From assembly GCF_000166195.2 (NCBI RefSeq), contig NZ_CM001403.1, positions 7,614,877 through 7,678,876 on the forward strand: a DNA stretch of 64,000 nt. Direction: 5' to 3'. The DNA is from Mucilaginibacter paludis DSM 18603 (GTDB lineage Bacteria; Bacteroidota; Bacteroidia; Sphingobacteriales; Sphingobacteriaceae). Each line of letters opens with the position of its first letter. Within the stretch, counting starts at the first letter, position 1. The position numbers were made by a program, and so were the translations under genes. The notes under the pieces were generated by a model. The model was given only the letters and a program-made list of their open reading frames with translations. It had not been told where the DNA came from and did not search any database. This document shows positions 35,350-44,427 of the stretch, in pieces.

Positions 35350-35961
35350 CTATTTTTTTAAAAATAAAGTAGATGCCGCACTACCTGCGCCCACCACAAT
35401 GCCACCGGCTACGTCTGTAGGGTAGTGTACACCTAAATACATCCTGGAATAACCCACCGCGCCCGCCCATAAATACGAAGGCGCTATTACGTACCATTTA
35501 GGATAGGCTATAGATAGCGCCGTAGCCGTAGCAAAGGTAGAGGAGGTATGCCCGGATGGGAATGATGAATTTTGGGCCCTGTAAACCGGTACAAAGTTGA
35601 TATTACGCACAAATGGCCTTGGGCGCTTAACAATGTGCTTAATTAAGGTAGTTAGCGCATAGGATAGCACCGTGCTGGAGCCCACGTAAAGCGCATTTTG
35701 GCGCATTTGCTGATCATGACCGATAACGCCGCCAATGAATAACCCGGCGGGTACACCAACATCGCCGTACGGATAACTGTCTGATATAAATCGGAAAAAG
35801 GCTGTTTTCTCTGGAGTTCGTTGGGCGGCAAGGTCGTTCAATATCCGTTCGTCAAATTGTTGTATTTTGCCCTGTGCAAAAAGCGAAACTGGCACGCCGA
35901 ACGAAACAAGAAGTTGAAAAAATGAGAATACAAAGAGATATTTATAGGTTACCAAGCGCAT
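35350..35961 (-). CDS. PAP2-family phosphatase
   Basis: The 203-residue membrane protein has a signal or first TM helix (YLFVFSFFQLLVSFGVPVSLF) and the three phosphatase motifs: KHIVKRPRPF (K-x6-RP), PSGHTSSTF (PSGH) and SRMYLGVHYPTDVAGG (SR-x5-H-x3-D). It should hydrolyse lipid phosphates such as phosphatidic acid or undecaprenyl pyrophosphate in the periplasm or outer leaflet. It is alone between the GAF-like gene and the divergent HD/Pycsar-TM gene. The start is at 35961; an earlier start is not supported. Confidence 0.92.
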   Translation of the reverse strand: MRLVTYKYLFVFSFFQLLVSFGVPVSLFAQGKIQQFDERILNDLAAQRTPEKTAFFRFISDSYPYGDVGVPAGLFIGGVIGHDQQMRQNALYVGSSTVLSYALTTLIKHIVKRPRPFVRNINFVPVYRAQNSSFPSGHTSSTFATATALSIAYPKWYVIAPSYLWAGAVGYSRMYLGVHYPTDVAGGIVVGAGSAASTLFLKK

Positions 35962-36083
35962 GCAACAAGATTATTAAGATTAATTTTACCGTTTGATTTC
36001 TTACTTTTATAAAAGTAGCAAGTTAATATTAATTATATAATTCAATCCTAAAACAAGTATCCTCATAAACAACTTACCTTTAC

Positions 36084-37319
36084 ATGAACTACCAGCAATT
36101 AATTCAACAGGCGCAGGATTACGTATTAAACTACTACAGAACGCACAATACCGATAACCTGGCATACCATAACCTGCAACATACCGAAGATGTTATTGCC
36201 GCAGCAACGCAGATAGCCAACCACTATCAGCTAAACGACCAGGATTTTGCCATCGTTTTAACTGCGGTTTGGTTTCATGATTTAGGTTACGTGGAAAATG
36301 CCGCCGTTCATGAGGAAGTGGGTGCAACTTTAGCCGAAACCTTTTTAAAAGATAACAACGCTGATGACGATTTTATACAACAGGTGAAGGGGTGTATTAT
36401 GGCTACTAAAATGCCACAATCGCCAACTACCTTAATACAGCAAATTGTTTGTGATGCCGATTTGTTCCATTTAGGCCTGGACGATTTTTTTGAAAAAGAT
36501 AAGCTTGTTTTAAAGGAGTTTAACATCCTTCACCAAACCGATATCAGCAAACAGGACTGGCGGAAAAAGACCATTGATTTTTTAGAGAAACATAACTATC
36601 ATACCGAATACTGTAAAGTATTATTGAATGACGGTCAGGCGCAAAACTTAGCTAAAATAAAAAGTAAGGTTGCCGAAAAGGAGGAAAAGTCGGCTAAAAA
36701 AAGTGTACAGGTTGCGGTTGTTAATAATCAGGAAGAAGTACCTGTAGAACAAACAAAAAAAGACAAGAAAAAAAGCAAGCCTGAAAAGGGAATTGAAACC
36801 ATGTTCAGGATCAGTTCCAGCAATCACCAGCGCTTGAGCAATATGGCCGACAATAAGGCTCATATCATGATCACCGTAAACTCCATCATCTTATCAGCCA
36901 TCATCAGTTTGGTGCTGCGCAGGCTTAACGAATATGGCTACCTCATTATCCCTACATTTATCCTGCTGGCAGTAAGCGTGCTCGCCATGACGTTCGCTAT
37001 CCTCTCAACCCGGCCATCTATCCCCAGCGGGGTGTTTAACAAGGCCGACATAGATAATAAGAGTGTAAACCTGTTGTTTTTTGGTAATTTTTATAAAATG
37101 CCACTGGACGATTATAACTACGGGATGCGAAAGATGATGGAAGATGAAGACTTTTTATATGGTAGCCTTATTAAGGATGTGTATTCGCAAGGGGTTGTGC
37201 TGGGGAAAAAATACCGGCTGTTGCGTATATCGTATAACGTGTTTATGTTCGGTTTAATCTTTTCGGTAGCTGCTTTTATTATCGCCTCCACATTTTTCAG
37301 TCATCACCCAGCCGTATAA
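36084..37319 (+). CDS. HD phosphohydrolase fused to a Pycsar-effector-type TM domain
   Basis: The 411-residue protein has an N-terminal HD domain (residues 1 to about 190): HNLQHTEDVIAAATQIA, WFHDLGYVENAAVHEEVGA and VCDADLFHLG supply the metal-binding HD set. A lysine-rich linker (about residues 195-240, ending KKSKPEKG) leads to a PycTM (DUF5706) domain with MFRISSSNHQRLSNMADNKAHIMITVNSIILSAIISLVLRR, a second helix YLIIPTFILLAVSVLAMTF, and a last helix FMFGLIFSVAAFIIASTFF. PycTM effectors disrupt the membrane when they bind cCMP or cUMP. Here no PycC cyclase gene adjoins it. Polyphosphate kinase follows 5 bases later. HD plus effector in one chain may let it both sense and destroy a nucleotide; a housekeeping role is as likely. 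Confidence 0.87.
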   Translation: MNYQQLIQQAQDYVLNYYRTHNTDNLAYHNLQHTEDVIAAATQIANHYQLNDQDFAIVLTAVWFHDLGYVENAAVHEEVGATLAETFLKDNNADDDFIQQVKGCIMATKMPQSPTTLIQQIVCDADLFHLGLDDFFEKDKLVLKEFNILHQTDISKQDWRKKTIDFLEKHNYHTEYCKVLLNDGQAQNLAKIKSKVAEKEEKSAKKSVQVAVVNNQEEVPVEQTKKDKKKSKPEKGIETMFRISSSNHQRLSNMADNKAHIMITVNSIILSAIISLVLRRLNEYGYLIIPTFILLAVSVLAMTFAILSTRPSIPSGVFNKADIDNKSVNLLFFGNFYKMPLDDYNYGMRKMMEDEDFLYGSLIKDVYSQGVVLGKKYRLLRISYNVFMFGLIFSVAAFIIASTFFSHHPAV

Positions 37320-37324
37320 ATTGA

Positions 37325-39373
37325 ATGGAACCATACCGTTTTTTTAACAGAGACCTAAGCTGGCTCCACTTTAACGCGCAGGTAATGGAGCAGGCTGCCA
37401 ACAACGAGGTGCCTTTGTTAGACAGGATTAAATTTCTGGGCATCTTTTCTTCCAACTTGGATGAGTTTTACCGGGTGCGGATGCCCGTGCTGCGTGCGCT
37501 TCATAAAATTGGGATAGGGGATAGCAGCGTTATTGATGGCAACGAGCGCGCGCTGATATTGCAACAGATAAGGGATATTATTGATGCCCAGCAATCCAGG
37601 TTCGGGCAGATTTTAACTACGCAAATTATTCCATCGTTAAAGGCGCAAAACATCCACCTGGTTTATAACGAACCCATTCCCGATTTTTTAAACCAAAGCG
37701 TGCGCGAATATTTTACCACCCAGGTACTGGCATTTATGCAGCCTGTGTGGTTGGGTACTAAAAAGCCGTTCTTCCCGGAAAATAATAAGCTATACTTTAT
37801 GGTGCATCTGGCAAACCAGGAAAACCAGGAGGAAATGGTTTTGTTAAATATCCCCTCGGATAGCATGCCCAGGTTTTATACCCTGAAGCATCAAGAGCAA
37901 TTGTTTGTTGTTTTTTTGGATGATGTGATCCGGTTTAACCTGGACAGCCTTTTTAAAGATAAGCTGATTAAAGGATGTTATAGCTTTAAAGTTACCCGTG
38001 ATGCCGAACTGGATTTAAAGGATGAATATTCGGGAGATTTATCTGCCGAAATTGAGGAACAATTAAGCAAAAGGGATTTTGGTTTAGCCACGCGTTTTTT
38101 ACACCAGGCGGGTATCCCGTTGCGCACGGTACAATACGTTAGCGAGCAACTCGACCTGGGCAACGCTACCAAAACTACAGGCGGATCTTATCATAACCTG
38201 AAGGATTTCAGTTCCTTCCCGGCAAATTTTCCGGGCTTATCCTACCAGGCCTGGCAGCCGCTCAAATCATCCGAAATTACAGAGGCCGAAACACTGGTAT
38301 CGCTCATCAACAAAAAAGATCTGATCGTTCATACCCCATACCAAAGCTATCATACTATTCTAAGGTTTTTTAACGAGGCGGCTATCAACCCGGATGTTGA
38401 AGAAATTAACGTAACACTTTACCGGGTGGCCAGCAACTCGCTGATTGTTAACGCCTTGATCAGTGCGGCAAAAAACGGCAAAAATGTAAACGTAGTAGTT
38501 GAATTAAAGGCCCGCTTTGATGAAGCCAACAACCTGAAATGGGCCAAAAAAATGAAGGATGCCGGCGTGAAAATTACCTATAGCGTTACCGCGAATAAGG
38601 TACATGCCAAAATTGCTTTCATCAAAATAAAAAACGGCAGCCGCAGGCAATACGCGGGCCTGCTTGCAACGGGCAACTTTAACGAAACCACGGCGCAGTT
38701 TTATACAGATCATATCCTGCTGACAGCCAACACCAACCTGCTGCGCGAGATGGAGCTTTTGTTTCTGTTTTTAGTGAAGCGCGAAAAGCCATCGTTAAGC
38801 AATCATATCAACTTTAACCACATCCTGGTAGCGCAGTTTAATATGCAAACCCGGTTTATTGAATTGATTGACCGCGAAATTGATTACGCCAAACAAGGTT
38901 TACCGGCACAGATTACGTTAAAAATGAACAACCTGGAAGAACGGGTGCTGATTAGTAAACTGTATGAAGCATCGCAGGCGGGAGTTAAAGTTGCGTTGAT
39001 TATCCGCAGCATTTGTTGCCTTATTCCGGGCGTAAAGGGCATGAGCGAAAACATTACCGTGAAACGGATTGTTGACCGTTACCTGGAACATGGCCGGGTG
39101 TTTATATTTAACAATAATGGCGAGCCCGAGATGTTTCTGGGATCGGCTGATTGGATGAACCGCAATATATACCATAGGATTGAGGTTTGTTTCCCTGTTT
39201 ATAACGAGGCCATTAATGCGGAGATGACCGGGATTATTAACTTACAGTTGAAGGATAATGTGCAAGCCGTTAGCCTGAACGAAAAACTGGAGAACGTAAA
39301 AATTGAAAGGGCGGATGAAACTGTTCAGTCGCAGAGCCAGATTTACCAACTATTGAAGAATAAAGTAGAATGA
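37325..39373 (+). CDS. ppk1: Polyphosphate kinase 1
   Basis: The 682-residue protein has the PPK1 domains: the N-terminal helical domain (FFNRDLSWLHFNAQVMEQA), the head domain (LDEFYRVRMP, DSMPRFYTL), then the two phospholipase-D-like catalytic domains. These include LIVHTPYQSYHTILRFFNEAA, VVVELKARFDEANNLKWAKKM, SVTANKVHAKIAFI (His427, matching the phosphorylated His435 of E. coli) and RYLEHGRVFIFNNNGEPEMFLGSADWMNRN. It reversibly polymerises ATP gamma-phosphate into polyphosphate at the membrane. It forms an operon with the HD/Pycsar-TM gene (5 bases) and the SdiA-regulated-type lipoprotein gene, which overlaps its end by 4 bases. Confidence 0.96.
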   Translation: MEPYRFFNRDLSWLHFNAQVMEQAANNEVPLLDRIKFLGIFSSNLDEFYRVRMPVLRALHKIGIGDSSVIDGNERALILQQIRDIIDAQQSRFGQILTTQIIPSLKAQNIHLVYNEPIPDFLNQSVREYFTTQVLAFMQPVWLGTKKPFFPENNKLYFMVHLANQENQEEMVLLNIPSDSMPRFYTLKHQEQLFVVFLDDVIRFNLDSLFKDKLIKGCYSFKVTRDAELDLKDEYSGDLSAEIEEQLSKRDFGLATRFLHQAGIPLRTVQYVSEQLDLGNATKTTGGSYHNLKDFSSFPANFPGLSYQAWQPLKSSEITEAETLVSLINKKDLIVHTPYQSYHTILRFFNEAAINPDVEEINVTLYRVASNSLIVNALISAAKNGKNVNVVVELKARFDEANNLKWAKKMKDAGVKITYSVTANKVHAKIAFIKIKNGSRRQYAGLLATGNFNETTAQFYTDHILLTANTNLLREMELLFLFLVKREKPSLSNHINFNHILVAQFNMQTRFIELIDREIDYAKQGLPAQITLKMNNLEERVLISKLYEASQAGVKVALIIRSICCLIPGVKGMSENITVKRIVDRYLEHGRVFIFNNNGEPEMFLGSADWMNRNIYHRIEVCFPVYNEAINAEMTGIINLQLKDNVQAVSLNEKLENVKIERADETVQSQSQIYQLLKNKVE

Positions 39374-40260
39374 AAGCAATAACTGCTGCTAACAAATTAA
39401 AAGATAGGCACGGATTGTTTATCCTGTTTTTGGGTATAACAATCGCTTTTTTTGGTTTTTCTTGCATGGATAAAACAAATTATACCAGTCCGCCGGGGTA
39501 TGATTTGAATAAGCCGGTAAAGTACAATATGCCCGAGAGCCTGCACGAAATATCGGGCATCGCTTTTCATCATGGCAAGCCCGATTCGTTATATGCCGAA
39601 GAAGATGAAGACGGCAAAGTGTATTACATGCATTTAGGCGACCCAAAAGTAAACCACTCCAGGTTCGGTAAGGCAGGCGATTACGAGGATATCACCATTT
39701 TAGGCGAACAGGTAGTGATGCTGAGAAGCGACGGCGTTTTCTTTGTGTTCCCGTTTAATGGGTTAAGAAACCCCGAGATTAAAAATGTACAGAAGTGGAA
39801 CTATATTTTACCATCCGGCGAATATGAAGGGCTGTTTGGCGACGAAAAAAATAACCAGCTTTACGTACTGTGCAAGCATTGCAGTGATGATAATACCGCC
39901 AAAAGCAGCAGTGGTTACATCTTTAAGCTATTGCCCGATGGATCGGTTAAACAAAGCGGCCAGTTCAATATCAACGTTAAAGAGATAGAAGCTTTAACCG
40001 GCACAAAAAAAATCGCTTTTCATCCTTCCGCTATAACTAAAAATCAAAACACCAACGAGTGGTATATCTTATCGTCGGTTAATAAAATATTGGTAGTTGC
40101 TGATGCCGGCTTTAAGGTGAAAGCGGTATATCCCATCAACCCATCGTTGTTTATCCAACCCGAAGGCATCACCTTTGATAATCAAAATAATTTATACATC
40201 TCCAACGAAGGCGACAAGGTTAGCCCCGGCAATGTATTGAAATTTAAATACACCCGTTAA
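39370..40260 (+). CDS. SdiA-regulated-type lipoprotein (beta-propeller)
   Basis: The 296-residue protein has a lipoprotein signal (FILFLGITIAFFGFSC with lipobox Cys) followed by repeats of a propeller type: LHEISGIAFHHGKPDSLYAEEDEDGKVYYM, DYEDITILGEQVVMLRSDGVFFVF, YEGLFGDEKNNQLYVLC and EGITFDNQNNLYISNEGDKVSPGN. This matches the SdiA-regulated family, whose role is unclear. The overlap ATGA with ppk1 suggests translational coupling and a place in the same unit. It lies at the inner or outer membrane, depending on sorting, and may bind a ligand or metal. Confidence 0.82.
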   Translation: MKAITAANKLKDRHGLFILFLGITIAFFGFSCMDKTNYTSPPGYDLNKPVKYNMPESLHEISGIAFHHGKPDSLYAEEDEDGKVYYMHLGDPKVNHSRFGKAGDYEDITILGEQVVMLRSDGVFFVFPFNGLRNPEIKNVQKWNYILPSGEYEGLFGDEKNNQLYVLCKHCSDDNTAKSSSGYIFKLLPDGSVKQSGQFNINVKEIEALTGTKKIAFHPSAITKNQNTNEWYILSSVNKILVVADAGFKVKAVYPINPSLFIQPEGITFDNQNNLYISNEGDKVSPGNVLKFKYTR

Positions 40261-40356
40261 TTGCCTCAGTTTTTTTGTCCGGTGCTTGCCCGGATATTGG
40301 TTATCACATAAAAAAACAGTTTATTTGGGTTTATACCCAGACGAATAAATATTGAG

Positions 40357-41592
40357 ATGAAAATTAACGCCCAACGTTTGAGCCTCCATTTTAGGGAGAT
40401 GAGCCTGATTGGTAAAATTGGTGAAACAGGTACCTGCCGACCCGCTCATTCGGGTGCAGAAAAGCAGGCCTTTGAACTGGCCGCGAGCTGGATGCATGAC
40501 GCTGGTATGCAAACCCGGATAGATAATTTTGGCAATTTAATTGGCAGGCTTGAGGGCAGCAAGCCCAAACTACCCGTGCTGATGCTGGGCTCGCATTTAG
40601 ACTCACAACCCTATGGTGGCCGTTTTGACGGCGTAGCAGGCGTTTTATGTGCCATAGAAGCCATTACTACTCTCACAGAAAATGGTATGAAGCCGGAGCG
40701 AAGCATTGAAATAGTGTCGTTTGCCGACGAAGAGGGCTGGAGGTTTAACAAAGGCTTATTTGGATCGAGAGGAATATTAGGCCGGCTGGAAGAAGGGGAG
40801 TTGCTCCGCACCGACCAGGATGGTGTAACGCGCGAGCAAGCCCTGATTGATTTTGGATGCGATCCTTCCCGCTTTTCCGAATCGCTTTATGCTCCCGGCA
40901 GTATTTATTGCTTTTTAGAGCTCCATATTGAGCAAGGCCCGGTACTCGATAGGTCAGACAAGCCAATCGGAATTGTAACCGGCATAGCCGGGCCGCTGTG
41001 GCTAATCATTAAGCTCAAAGGCATGGCAGGGCATACCGGCTCGGTACCGATGCACCTGCGGCAGGACGCGCTTTTAGGAGCCGCCGAAATTATTACAGGG
41101 CTCAACAAGATAGTTACCCAAATTGCGGGAGCGCCAACCGTTGGCACAGTGGCCACCATAGATGTTTTCCCCGCTTCGCGAAATATTATTGCCGAAGAAG
41201 TGGTGTTCACGCTCGACCTGCGCGATATCGACCTTGAACGAAGGAACGCCTACGAACAACAATTGAAAGACCTGATAGCAGCAACCGCCAAAAAACACCA
41301 GTTAGCTTACCAGGTAAGCGAAGACACCAACAGCGCTCCACGCTATTGTGCCCCCTGGATCAAGGCCATTATTGGGGAAGAGTGTGCAGCCCTTGGCCTG
41401 GACGCACCCGAACTGATGAGCGGCCCTTTCCATGATGCCCTGGCGCTATCCTACGCCTGCGACTACGGGATGATCTTTATCCGCTGCAAGGACGGCATCA
41501 GCCATAATCCGCTGGAATATTCGTCTGACGAGGACTTAGCCCTGGGTACCGAGATCCTGTACGGCACGGTATTAAAAGTGCTGAACAAATAA
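40357..41592 (+). CDS. M20-family Zn-dependent amidohydrolase (allantoate/N-carbamoyl amino acid type)
   Basis: The 411-residue protein has the M20 hydantoinase/carbamoylase pattern with both metal sites: GSHLDSQPYGGRFDGVAGV (His and Asp), VSFADEEGWRFNKGLFGSRG (Glu-Glu), FLELHIEQGPVL (His), and the last ligand in RCKDGISHNPLEYS. The lid domain region includes GMAGHTGSVPMHLRQDAL. Members split N-carbamoyl amino acids, allantoate or ureidoglycine. No purine catabolism genes are near, so the substrate is open. It is monocistronic, with 96 bases to the previous gene. Confidence 0.9.
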   Translation: MKINAQRLSLHFREMSLIGKIGETGTCRPAHSGAEKQAFELAASWMHDAGMQTRIDNFGNLIGRLEGSKPKLPVLMLGSHLDSQPYGGRFDGVAGVLCAIEAITTLTENGMKPERSIEIVSFADEEGWRFNKGLFGSRGILGRLEEGELLRTDQDGVTREQALIDFGCDPSRFSESLYAPGSIYCFLELHIEQGPVLDRSDKPIGIVTGIAGPLWLIIKLKGMAGHTGSVPMHLRQDALLGAAEIITGLNKIVTQIAGAPTVGTVATIDVFPASRNIIAEEVVFTLDLRDIDLERRNAYEQQLKDLIAATAKKHQLAYQVSEDTNSAPRYCAPWIKAIIGEECAALGLDAPELMSGPFHDALALSYACDYGMIFIRCKDGISHNPLEYSSDEDLALGTEILYGTVLKVLNK

Positions 41593-41690
41593 AACCAAAT
41601 CATCTTCAGGCGCTTACGCCTATTCAAGGCCAGTACCTGGAGTTTGACATGATTATTTAACAAAAAACTTTTAACGAAAAAAATATATCG

Positions 41691-41698
41691 TATATTTG
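41691..41698 (+). promoter_or_regulatory. -7 box of the tRNA-Lys promoter
   Basis: TATATTTG matches TAnnTTTG exactly, 18 bases before the tRNA 5' end. Upstream is an AT-rich stretch with TTTTAACG. Position and match make a tRNA promoter likely. Confidence 0.65.
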
Positions 41699-41716
41699 CG
41701 GTCCTTAAAAACACCA

Positions 41717-41789
41717 GACTCCTTAGCTCAGCTGGTAGAGCAAATGACTCTTAATCATTGGGTCCAGGGTTCGAATCCCTGAGGGGTCA
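41717..41789 (+). tRNA. tRNA-Lys (anticodon CTT)
   Basis: The 73-base sequence folds as a full cloverleaf: acceptor GACTCCT pairs with AGGGGTC (one G-T), D-arm GCTC/GAGC with AGCTGGTA in the loop, anticodon stem AATGA/TCATT with loop CTCTTAA (anticodon CTT, reads AAG, Lys), and T-arm with GGTTCGAATCC. The discriminator is A and CCA is not encoded. Accessory, partly decayed DNA begins just downstream, as is common for tRNA integration sites, but I found no integrase and no duplicated tRNA 3' end. Confidence 0.96.
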
Positions 41790-41815
41790 CTTGGTACTAC
41801 TTAAGTTGTAAATAA

Positions 41816-41844
41816 AAGATCACAAAACAATGTGGTCTTTTTTT
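41816..41844 (+). terminator. Rho-independent terminator after tRNA-Lys
   Basis: AAGATCAC (41816-41823) and GTGGTCTT (41832-41839) form an 8-bp stem with one G-U pair, an 8-base loop and a run of seven T (41838-41844). It fits a terminator 26 bases after the tRNA. Confidence 0.8.
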
Positions 41845-41848
41845 ATGC

Positions 41849-42634
41849 TCATACCTCAAGCTTAATAGAAGTTCCGTCTACAAATCGTGCTTTCGACAAT
41901 TTAATAGATATTTTTTGTTCTGCCGTAAGTCCTATCGTTTCTCCATCTTTTAGAGTAATATCATTATCAATTACATAGGATATAATATTGAATAAGAAAT
42001 CAAATAAATCTTCTAAGCTTAATTTTGAATCAAGGATTTCAATTTCGGACTTTTAAAAATCTTTTAAACCGTAACTGTAAGCACAGTTCCCCTCAGTAGT
42101 GTTTCTTAGTCCAATGTAAATGCATAACATAACAGGAATACCGTTTTCTTTAATCTCTTCTATATGACTCAGATATTGTTTGCGAGGAATAAGTAGCGAT
42201 TGACTTCCTTGGTATACCGCAACTGCACTGGAAGTCATTAAAATTGAACTCAAAACTTGACTTAATATTTAAAATCTTTCTACCGGGGACTTTTGTCCAG
42301 CCATAATCGATACTATTGCATGTCCGGTATGTCCGTCTAAATCTTCTAACGCTGAAGGCCAATTATAGGCATATTGAGCTGTTCCTTCTATATCCCCATT
42401 TGGTACTGGCACAGGCATGTTTGCTAACGCTATTGATTCTCCATTGATATTAAAGGAAGCTACTTCATCATCTCCTGCAATGTCTGTAATATTCAAATTC
42501 CAAAATGTTTTCAAATTATCAATAACCTTATCAAGCTGATACCTACTATCATCCTTAAATATAGGCATTGCCAATAAAATGTCACTTTGTTTTATCTCTT
42601 GTTTTTCTTTCTTAAAGAAGTTGAAAAAGGGCAT
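41849..42634 (-). pseudogene. DUF4261-family gene with two in-frame ochre codons
   Basis: A single minus-strand frame of 262 codons, from ATG 42634 to TGA 41849-41851, reads like a full DUF4261 protein but is interrupted twice by TAA. Part 1 runs from FFKKEKQEIKQSDILLAMPIF through GHAIVSIMAGQKSPVERF and stops at 42269-42271. Part 2 runs ILSQVLSSILMTSSAVAVYQGSQSLLIPRKQYL through NCAYSYGLKDF and stops just before KSEIEILDSKL. Part 3 continues SLEDLFDFLFNIISYVIDNDITLKDGETIGLTAEQKISIKLSKARFVDG. Both stops are TTT TAA A, where family members would have Lys, so each is one A-to-T change from a sense codon. There is no frameshift. Decay is recent, since the rest is intact. DUF4261 proteins have no well-defined role but occur in accessory DNA and with polymorphic toxin/immunity loci. 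Confidence 0.85.
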
Positions 42635-43273
42635 CTAATTAAATTTAGCTATTACAATAAAGATAAATATTTCTTGTAATAGCTCAGGACAGCTAATCAT
42701 CTTTTAATGCCACTATTTTCTTCACGTCCTCAATAAAAGAGTTCGACGCCTGGACCTTATCGGTCTTTCAAAACAACTTAGTTGAAGCGAAAAAGCGATT
42801 TTTAATCGAAATGGCTTTTTTATTTATATTTAATCAAGCAGTAATTTATGCTATTTTCAAGATGAATTGTTACAATTATGCTACAGTCAATCAAGCTTAA
42901 TTTTATGGCATGAGAGGTGTATGCATCAATGAACTTGTCGGCGGGTATGCGCCTTAATTCACACGGGAGACTTGCGGCAAGCATTGGGTTTACTTTACTC
43001 TCCGACAGCAAGTCGCAATATACGCTGCAATCCATAACGCGAAACTGCTTACATTTTATTATAAGGGGAACGCGCGCACCAGCATGTGGGCTTTTTAAAT
43101 GCGAAGTGGTTAATCTATCCGGTGATAGTTACCGTTTACAGAACAGAAAAACTTCCTTTGAATCCTAAAAACTAATACCATACTTTTGACAGAGCTCTGC
43201 ATTCATTCTTGCCGATTTCCCGACAACATTCTTGCCGAATGTTCTGTATCACTAATTGCCAAAAACTCTGTAT
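42635..43273. other. Non-coding stretch in the accessory zone
   Basis: This 639-base stretch holds no gene I can support. Two opposite short frames of 71 and 83 codons overlap over 42820-43168 but neither has a recognisable motif. Close to the right side, 43190-43290 contains three loosely related copies of a 20-base phrase (GCATTCATTCTTGCCG, ACATTCTTGCCGAATG, GTATTCATTCTTTCCG), a small degenerate repeat. Confidence 0.5.
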
Positions 43274-43298
43274 TCATTCTTTCCGGCTACAAAAACAT

Positions 43299-43355
43299 AA
43301 CGTATACTTAGCATGTGGGCCACAAGGGAGACCCTTGCGGCAGCGTAGGGGGGGG
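43299..43355. mobile_element. Solo end of the MITE-like element (copy C)
   Basis: The sequence AACGTATACTTAGCATGTGG and following GGGAGACCCTTGCGGCAGCG and the G run match the right end of the complete element at 48258-48620, with few changes. No left end or interior is present to the left. It lies where the acyltransferase reading frame loses homology, so insertion or deletion through this end probably truncated that gene. Confidence 0.8.
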
Positions 43356-43993
43356 TAATAAATCACTTTATAAAATAGAATTGTAAAATCATCTGACTGC
43401 AGGTTTGGCTCAATAAAATGCGTCCAATTCACATATCTGATCATAAAGCCGCCTAAGAATAAAACCAATAAAAGGTAGATGCCTTTTTTGCCGATGTTTA
43501 AATACTTGAATAGTAAAATGATTAAAGGCAAAATGAGATAAAACTGTTCCTCTACGCACAGTGACCATGCATGTGTAAAAGTGCCGGTGTGCTTCAGGTC
43601 CAAATCGAAATTCAGGGTAAAAGTAAGATACCGCCATAATGGTGCCATTTGTTCCCGTTCTCTTAGCACTGGGAATACGAAATAAACTCCAACCATAATA
43701 AGGTAGGGAGGGATTATGCGAAAAAAGCGCTTGATAAAAAATACGCGCATCGAAAGAGCTTTCCCTTCAGCTATAGTGCTAAATAACTGTCCGGCTATCA
43801 AAAAGCCGCTTAGAACAAAAAATAAATCAACGCCCGTCCACCCGAACTCACCAATCGTATTTACCCAATCAGGATGTCCGAACATCTGGTAATGAAAAAG
43901 TAAGACATAAGTTATGGCCAAAGCCCTAAGATGATCAAGGCCTAATAGTTTATGTTGATCAGAAATTTGTGAAGTTAGAATAGGTGCAGACAT
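43356..43993 (-). pseudogene. Acyltransferase-3 family gene, C-terminus cut by a MITE end
   Basis: The N-terminal 210 residues are a good acyltransferase-3 (OafA/NodX type) protein: LLGLDHLRALAITYVLLFHYQMFG, GEFGWTGVDLFFVLSGFLIAGQLF, VFFIKRFFRIIPPYLIMVGVYF and TGTFTHAWSLCVEEQFYLILPLII, with the catalytic-type His and Arg in place. After YKVIYYPP the frame runs on to 43274 through the G-rich end of the repeat element and codes for residues unrelated to the family (LRCRKGLPCG...). About 120-150 C-terminal residues with several TM helices are missing. Intact relatives O-acetylate surface sugars; this one is unlikely to work. Confidence 0.8.
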
Positions 43994-44081
43994 GTAATAC
44001 AGTAAGCCTGTAATTTAAATAAAAAATTTATATGGGCTTGCTTTGAATTAGGTAAAAATGCAAGTCAGTATTGGATAAATA

Positions 44082-44427
44082 CCCCCGCTACCGCAAGGGT
44101 CTCCCTTGTGGTCCGTATGCTAAGTATTGAATATGCAAATTCGGGATGTTATCATATATTGAGCATTTTTTTGTTTTAATAGGTAAGTTGTAATTATAAA
44201 TTCGAAAATCCAGAAGGACTTTAATTTGTGAGTTCTGCAACAGTTGTTTTGGATAGATGTGTTTGATAATTGTAGAAAATGACTACAATTATCTGTACCG
44301 TAGCACATACGACTATGCTGGGGAGAAAGGGGAGGTGAAACTTAAACTACATAGTTCGTCAACCAAAAAGCTTCAGATAAACTTAGCATTCGGGCCACAA
44401 GGGGCATCCTTGCGACAACGTAGGGGG
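44082..44427. mobile_element. MITE-like element, copy A (about 346 bp)
   Basis: The left end reads CCCCCGCTACCGCAAGGGTC and continues to CTAAGTATTGAATATGC; the right end, reversed, reads CCCCCTACGTTGTCGCAAGG and continues to GAATGCTAAG. The terminal inverted repeats are about 45 bp and imperfect. The interior aligns over its whole length with copy B at 48258-48620 (for example TTTTAATAGGTAAGT, AATCCAGAAG, TGTTTTGGATAGAT, GATGACTAC/AATGACTAC, GGGGCGAAAGGGG-like). A 60-codon frame inside has no similarity to a transposase. It is probably moved by a transposase elsewhere. No target duplication is obvious. Confidence 0.8.

Noticed and set aside
36084..37319. Complete Pycsar anti-phage system
   Set aside because: Only the effector-type TM domain is present, fused to HD, and no PycC cyclase gene adjoins it. 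Operon with ppk1 suggests another role.
42820..43168. Two opposite overlapping frames of 71 and 83 codons
   Set aside because: No motif, no operon context and opposite-strand overlap; one shadows the other and neither is supported.
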